Of a stretch of 48,764 bases of DNA, positions 46,409 through 48,764 are shown one piece after another. The translations under genes and the position numbers were made by a program. The stretch is from NCBI GenBank assembly GCA_004558145.1, contig SFDQ01000013.1, positions 1 through 48,764 of the forward strand. The letters are read 5' to 3'. The notes below the pieces were generated by a model. That model did not search any database. It saw only the letters and a program-made list of their open reading frames with translations, and was not told the origin of the DNA. This DNA is from Oscillospiraceae bacterium. GTDB taxonomy: Bacteria; Bacillota_A; Clostridia; Oscillospirales; Ruminococcaceae. The stretch's first letter is position 1, and each line of letters begins with the position of its first letter.

Positions 46409-46450
46409 ATCATACCAGACCCCCGCCCGCCCGGCGGTTGTGCATCCAAC
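46409..46450 (-). promoter_or_regulatory. Class II activator site and -10 for the HEAT/GT2 operon (site 4)
   Basis: On the minus strand GTTG-GATGCA-CAAC (46437-46450), 22 nt, then TATGAT (46409-46414), with no -35. The dyad is perfect. Confidence 0.6.
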
Positions 46451-46466
46451 GAACGAAAAATTGTAG

Positions 46467-46472
46467 TATACT
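46467..46472 (+). promoter_or_regulatory. -10 upstream of the DUF7000-like gene
   Basis: TATACTG 45 nt before the start, with no -35 at the expected place. Site 4 lies 16 nt upstream, centred near -35.5 relative to this -10, a spacing more suited to repression. Confidence 0.4.
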
Positions 46473-46517
46473 GAAAAAAACGCCCCCCGGCGGGGCGTGG
46501 GGAAAGGAAGAAGGGCT

Positions 46518-46988
46518 ATGCGTTTTGACGCCGCGCTTTTGGAGGAATACCGCTCTCTTTTGCAGACCACCGGCCTGCAAAGGGCCTATGGGGAGTTCGT
46601 GGGGATGTTTCGCTGGCTGCGGGCGGAACTGGAGCGGCAGATGCCGGACTTCCGCTTTCAGAGCGCCGTCAGCGGCAGCGCCGTCGACTACGCCTACTTC
46701 ACCTTCACGGACGAGGCCCTGCGTCAGAAGGGCCTCAAGCTGGCGGTGGTCTTTGACGCAGCTGGTTTTCAGCTGGAGGTGTGGCTCTGCGGGGTGAACC
46801 GGCCCGCCGGCCGCCGCTGGGCCGGGGCGCTGAAGGACTGCCCGCCGCCCATCCAGTGGGCGGGGGAGCATCCCGCCGACTGGCTGGCGCGCCTGCCGGT
46901 GCAGGCGGACCTGGCCGACGGGGACGCCGCCGCCGCGGCCGTGAAAGAGGCGGCCCGGCAGCTGCTGGACCTCTGCGCCCGGCTGTGA
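46518..46988 (+). CDS. Small conserved protein, DUF7000-like
   Basis: A 156-residue soluble protein. LLEEYRSLLQTTGLQRAYGEF at the N-terminus, a YAYFTFTDEALRQKGLKLAVVFDAAGFQLEVWLCG core and a C-terminal helix resemble the family I know as DUF7000, whose function is unknown. No catalytic motif or membrane segment is visible. The ATG at 46518 is preceded by GGAAGAAGGG; the ATG 21 nt upstream is also in frame but has a worse context. It diverges from the HEAT/GT2 operon and is followed by a bidirectional terminator. Confidence 0.6.
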   Translation: MRFDAALLEEYRSLLQTTGLQRAYGEFVGMFRWLRAELERQMPDFRFQSAVSGSAVDYAYFTFTDEALRQKGLKLAVVFDAAGFQLEVWLCGVNRPAGRRWAGALKDCPPPIQWAGEHPADWLARLPVQADLADGDAAAAAVKEAARQLLDLCARL

Positions 46989-46997
46989 AAAAACAGA

Positions 46998-47031
46998 GAG
47001 CGGGCCGGTCCCCGAAGGGACCGGCCCGCTC
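46998..47031. terminator. Bidirectional terminator between DUF7000-like and PanT-like genes
   Basis: A 15-bp stem (46998-47012 with 47017-47031), tetraloop, A-run at 46988-46993 on the left (a T-run for the minus strand) and AT-rich DNA on the right. Confidence 0.75.
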
Positions 47032-47049
47032 ATTATTATATATAAGGAT

Positions 47050-47661
47050 TCAGCTGCGGTGCAGCACCGGGTAGACCGCCCGGCTCAGAATGCCGGACAC
47101 CACAAAGCCCGCGGCGGCTTCCACCACGCCCTGCACGCCCACGAACAGCAGCACGAACACCAGCGGGTTCGCCGCGCCCAGGGCGGTCACAAAGCCCTGG
47201 ATGTAGTCGGTGCGGTAGAAGAACAGCACCAGCGCGCCCATGAAGAACACGGTGTTCAGCACCGGGCCCGCCAGGGCGGCCACGCCGAAGGCGGTGTTGG
47301 CCCGCAGGGGCTGCTCCTTGCGGTAGAGCGCCTTGAAGATCACCGCCGGCAGCCAGCCCGCCAGCACACGGGTGGGCACGCAGGTCAGAAAGGTGAACAC
47401 CGGGTTGATGCTCATCAGCATGGTGCCGAAAGCGTCGGAACCAAAGCAGGTGGAAAAGCTGGTCAGGCCGAAGATGCCGCCCAGGATGGCGCCCTCGGTG
47501 GGCCCCAGGAGGATGGCGCCCACCGTCACCGGGATCATGATGGGGGTGATGGCCAGCGGGCCGATGTGGATGTAGCCCAGCGGGGTGTAGGCCAGCACCA
47601 GCACGATGGCGGCCAGCAGTGCCAGCCGGGTCAGACGCAGAGTCTTGGAATGGTCGTTCAT
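47050..47661 (-). CDS. panT: ECF transporter S component, probably for pantothenate
   Basis: A 203-residue membrane protein with six hydrophobic segments. The N-terminal ALLAAIVLVLAYTPLGYIHIGPLAITPIMIPVTVGAILLGP and the GAILGGIFGLTSF region are typical of ECF S-components (vitamin-binding subunits); the ALLAAIV helix contacts the shared T subunit. ITPIMIPV and neighbouring residues resemble PanT, and the gene follows a type III pantothenate kinase gene on the same strand (88-nt gap), supporting pantothenate as the substrate. The energising EcfA/EcfT genes are not in the window. The ATG at 47661 follows AAAGGAG; the frame is open to 47712 without a ribosome site. The assignment of the vitamin is inference from context. 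Confidence 0.75.
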   Translation of the reverse strand: MNDHSKTLRLTRLALLAAIVLVLAYTPLGYIHIGPLAITPIMIPVTVGAILLGPTEGAILGGIFGLTSFSTCFGSDAFGTMLMSINPVFTFLTCVPTRVLAGWLPAVIFKALYRKEQPLRANTAFGVAALAGPVLNTVFFMGALVLFFYRTDYIQGFVTALGAANPLVFVLLFVGVQGVVEAAAGFVVSGILSRAVYPVLHRS

Positions 47662-47759
47662 GTTACATGCTCCTTTACTGCCGCTCCGCCTCAAAACGCG
47701 GATACAGCGCAAACTTATTTATGCACACGCCCCTCACGGGACGGAACACCATGGGATAT

Positions 47760-48536
47760 TCACTTTTGGTTTTTCAGCCAGATGAGGTTCATGCCGTCCA
47801 GGATAAGGTCCTCGCAGCGGCGCACCGGCTGGGCCATCGCCTTCAGCACCGCCTCGGGCAGCTCGCCGGTGGCGGCCACCCAGGCGTTCTCGCCCAGTTC
47901 GCCCTTGAGACGGGCGATGAGGCCGTCCAGCATGGCGGCGGTGCCCAGGATGCTGCCCGCCTGCAAACAGGCGGCGCTGTTCTTCGCCAGCGGCGCAAGG
48001 GCGGCCCGGGGCGCGTCCAGGTCCACCTGGGGCAGCTGGGCCGTGCCCTTCACCAGAGCGTTCAGCGCGGCCTTCGGCCCCGGCAGGATCATCCCGCCCA
48101 AAAGGCGGCCCTTCTCGTCAATGCCCATCAGCGAGAGGGCGGTGTCCGCGCACAGCAAAATCACCGGCCCCGGCGCAAGGTCCAGCGCCGCCACCCCCGC
48201 GCACAGAAGCTCCGCGCCCAGCTGGCCCGGGTCGTCGATGCAGATGGCAAGGCCGCTCTTGAGCCCGGGCCCCACCGTCAGCACCCGCCCGTCGCTGCGC
48301 CGCCGCAGCGCGGCGGTCATGGGGGCGGTCAAGGCCGGAGCCACCGAACCGAGGATGGCGCCCTCCCACCGGCAGCCGCCGTGGCCGTGCAGGTCCAGAA
48401 GCTGCCCCAGGGCGATGGCGCACTCGTCCGCCGTCATGCCGGGCCGGGCGCTCAGCCGGCCGGAAAAAAGCTTTTCCCGCCCGTGGTATCCGCCCACCGA
48501 AATGTGGGTGTTGCCGATGTTCACCGTCAGGACCAT
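47760..48536 (-). CDS. coaX: Type III pantothenate kinase family protein, divergent active site
   Basis: A 258-residue CoaX-type ASKHA-fold protein. Recognisable pieces are LTVNIGNTHISVGGY at the N-terminus, ILGSVAPALT, VGPGLKSGLAI, QLGAELLCAGVAAL, and GIDEKGRLLGGMILPG followed by helices. In characterised enzymes these positions read DxGNT, GADR and DxGTA. Here they are N6, GAEL and CADTA, so the metal/phosphate Asp and the catalytic Asp are replaced. The Asn in the first motif is common in clostridial homologues as far as I recall, but the combination suggests altered or lost kinase activity. The ATG at 48536 follows AAAGGAGG at 10 nt; the GTG at 48557 has no ribosome site. It shares a transcription unit with the PanT-like S-component. 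Confidence 0.8.
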   Translation of the reverse strand: MVLTVNIGNTHISVGGYHGREKLFSGRLSARPGMTADECAIALGQLLDLHGHGGCRWEGAILGSVAPALTAPMTAALRRRSDGRVLTVGPGLKSGLAICIDDPGQLGAELLCAGVAALDLAPGPVILLCADTALSLMGIDEKGRLLGGMILPGPKAALNALVKGTAQLPQVDLDAPRAALAPLAKNSAACLQAGSILGTAAMLDGLIARLKGELGENAWVAATGELPEAVLKAMAQPVRRCEDLILDGMNLIWLKNQK

Positions 48537-48570
48537 GGCGCCGCGGCCTCCTTTCACTTGAGCGGTCCCT

Positions 48571-48600
48571 ATTATAATACTATTTATAGCAAAAAGGCAA
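48571..48600 (-). promoter_or_regulatory. Promoter of the coaX-panT unit
   Basis: On the minus strand TTGCCT (48595-48600), 18-nt spacer, perfect TATAAT (48571-48576), 35 nt before the start. Confidence 0.55.
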
Positions 48601-48666
48601 GCCCCCCGTTTTTCGGGGGCGAAAAACCCCTGTTTACAATTTTTTCAAAAAATCCGAAAAAAGGTG

Positions 48667-48695
48667 TTGACTTTTGACTTCCAGGCTCGTATAAT
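48667..48695 (+). promoter_or_regulatory. Strong promoter firing out of the window
   Basis: TTGACT (48667-48672; 5 of 6), 17-nt spacer, perfect TATAAT (48690-48695). It drives something beyond 48764; the last 69 bases hold only leader sequence. An inverted repeat (about 48602-48622) sits between this promoter and the coaX promoter. Confidence 0.7.
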
Positions 48696-48764
48696 ACTGT
48701 CTTGCGCCCCCCGGAAGGGAGCCGGCACCCGCCGGTCATCGGAAAGGCGCCGAAAAAAATCGCA

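Noticed and set aside
1..48764. CRISPR arrays, insertion sequences, prophage or defence genes
   Set aside because: No regularly spaced repeats, transposase, integrase, toxin-antitoxin or restriction motifs were found on either strand.

Overview
The window reads as chromosomal DNA of a GC-rich (well above 60 % by eye) Gram-positive gut anaerobe of the Clostridia, most likely Oscillospirales in the Faecalibacterium/Gemmiger/Fournierella neighbourhood. The reasons are lipoprotein-type binding proteins with no outer-membrane genes, YesM/YesN-type two-component genes, strong GGAGG ribosome sites, a bile-salt-hydrolase-family gene, oleate hydratase and an ECF-type vitamin transporter. The species assignment is inference. 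I see no phage, insertion sequence, integrase, CRISPR array or rRNA. There is one tRNA (Arg, CCG).

Layout. 1-2.3 kb: end of a LarA-like gene, a TSUP permease, a 0.5-kb gene-free block of degenerate GC-rich repeats, and a hotdog thioesterase. 2.4-5.9 kb (-): a compact operon of a fused double-DUF1538 membrane protein, a tandem PII-like protein, a lysophospholipase-like hydrolase and a MIF-type tautomerase. 6.2-15.5 kb (+): mglBAC galactose ABC transporter followed by a response regulator, a sensor kinase cut by an in-frame TAG, and two sugar-binding proteins. Together these look like a transporter and its own sensing system. 15.7-19.2 kb: KtrB/KtrA potassium uptake and a sodium:alanine symporter. 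19.2-27.1 kb: a GH2 glycosidase with a bile-salt-hydrolase-family enzyme, then GntP permease, MFS carrier and aldo/keto reductase divergent from a LacI regulator. 27.1-33.1 kb: an EEP hydrolase, MarR plus YczE-like membrane protein, a phosphatase/GtrA pair, an NTF2-like protein, a MATE exporter and tRNA-Arg. 33.2-46.3 kb: a cell-envelope and lipid block (LRR surface protein, CmpB-like and DUF308 membrane proteins, oleate hydratase, PH-domain protein, HSL-type hydrolase, acyltransferase, zinc-ribbon membrane protein, GT2 and HEAT proteins) around a Crp/Fnr-family regulator. 46.5-48.7 kb: a small unknown gene, a PanT-like ECF S-component, a divergent type III pantothenate kinase, and a strong promoter firing out of the window.

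The observation I rate highest is in the last third. Five intergenic sites share the dyad GTTG-N6-CAAC (right half CAAC, AAAC, CCAC or ACAC), each exactly 22 nt upstream of a -10-like hexamer. This centres them at about -41.5, the class II position of Crp/Fnr activators. They flank the Crp/Fnr gene itself, oleate hydratase, the PH-domain gene, the DUF308/CmpB/LRR cluster and the HEAT/GT2 pair. This suggests a local envelope/fatty-acid regulon. Second is the mgl locus: two 14-bp direct repeats 21 bp apart abut the expected -35 of mglB, the layout used by AraC-type regulators, and the neighbouring YesN-like regulator is the obvious candidate.

By my reading the assigned genes end in TGA (36) or TAA (9) and none in TAG, which makes the lone in-frame TAG of the sensor kinase worth checking as more than an assembly error.
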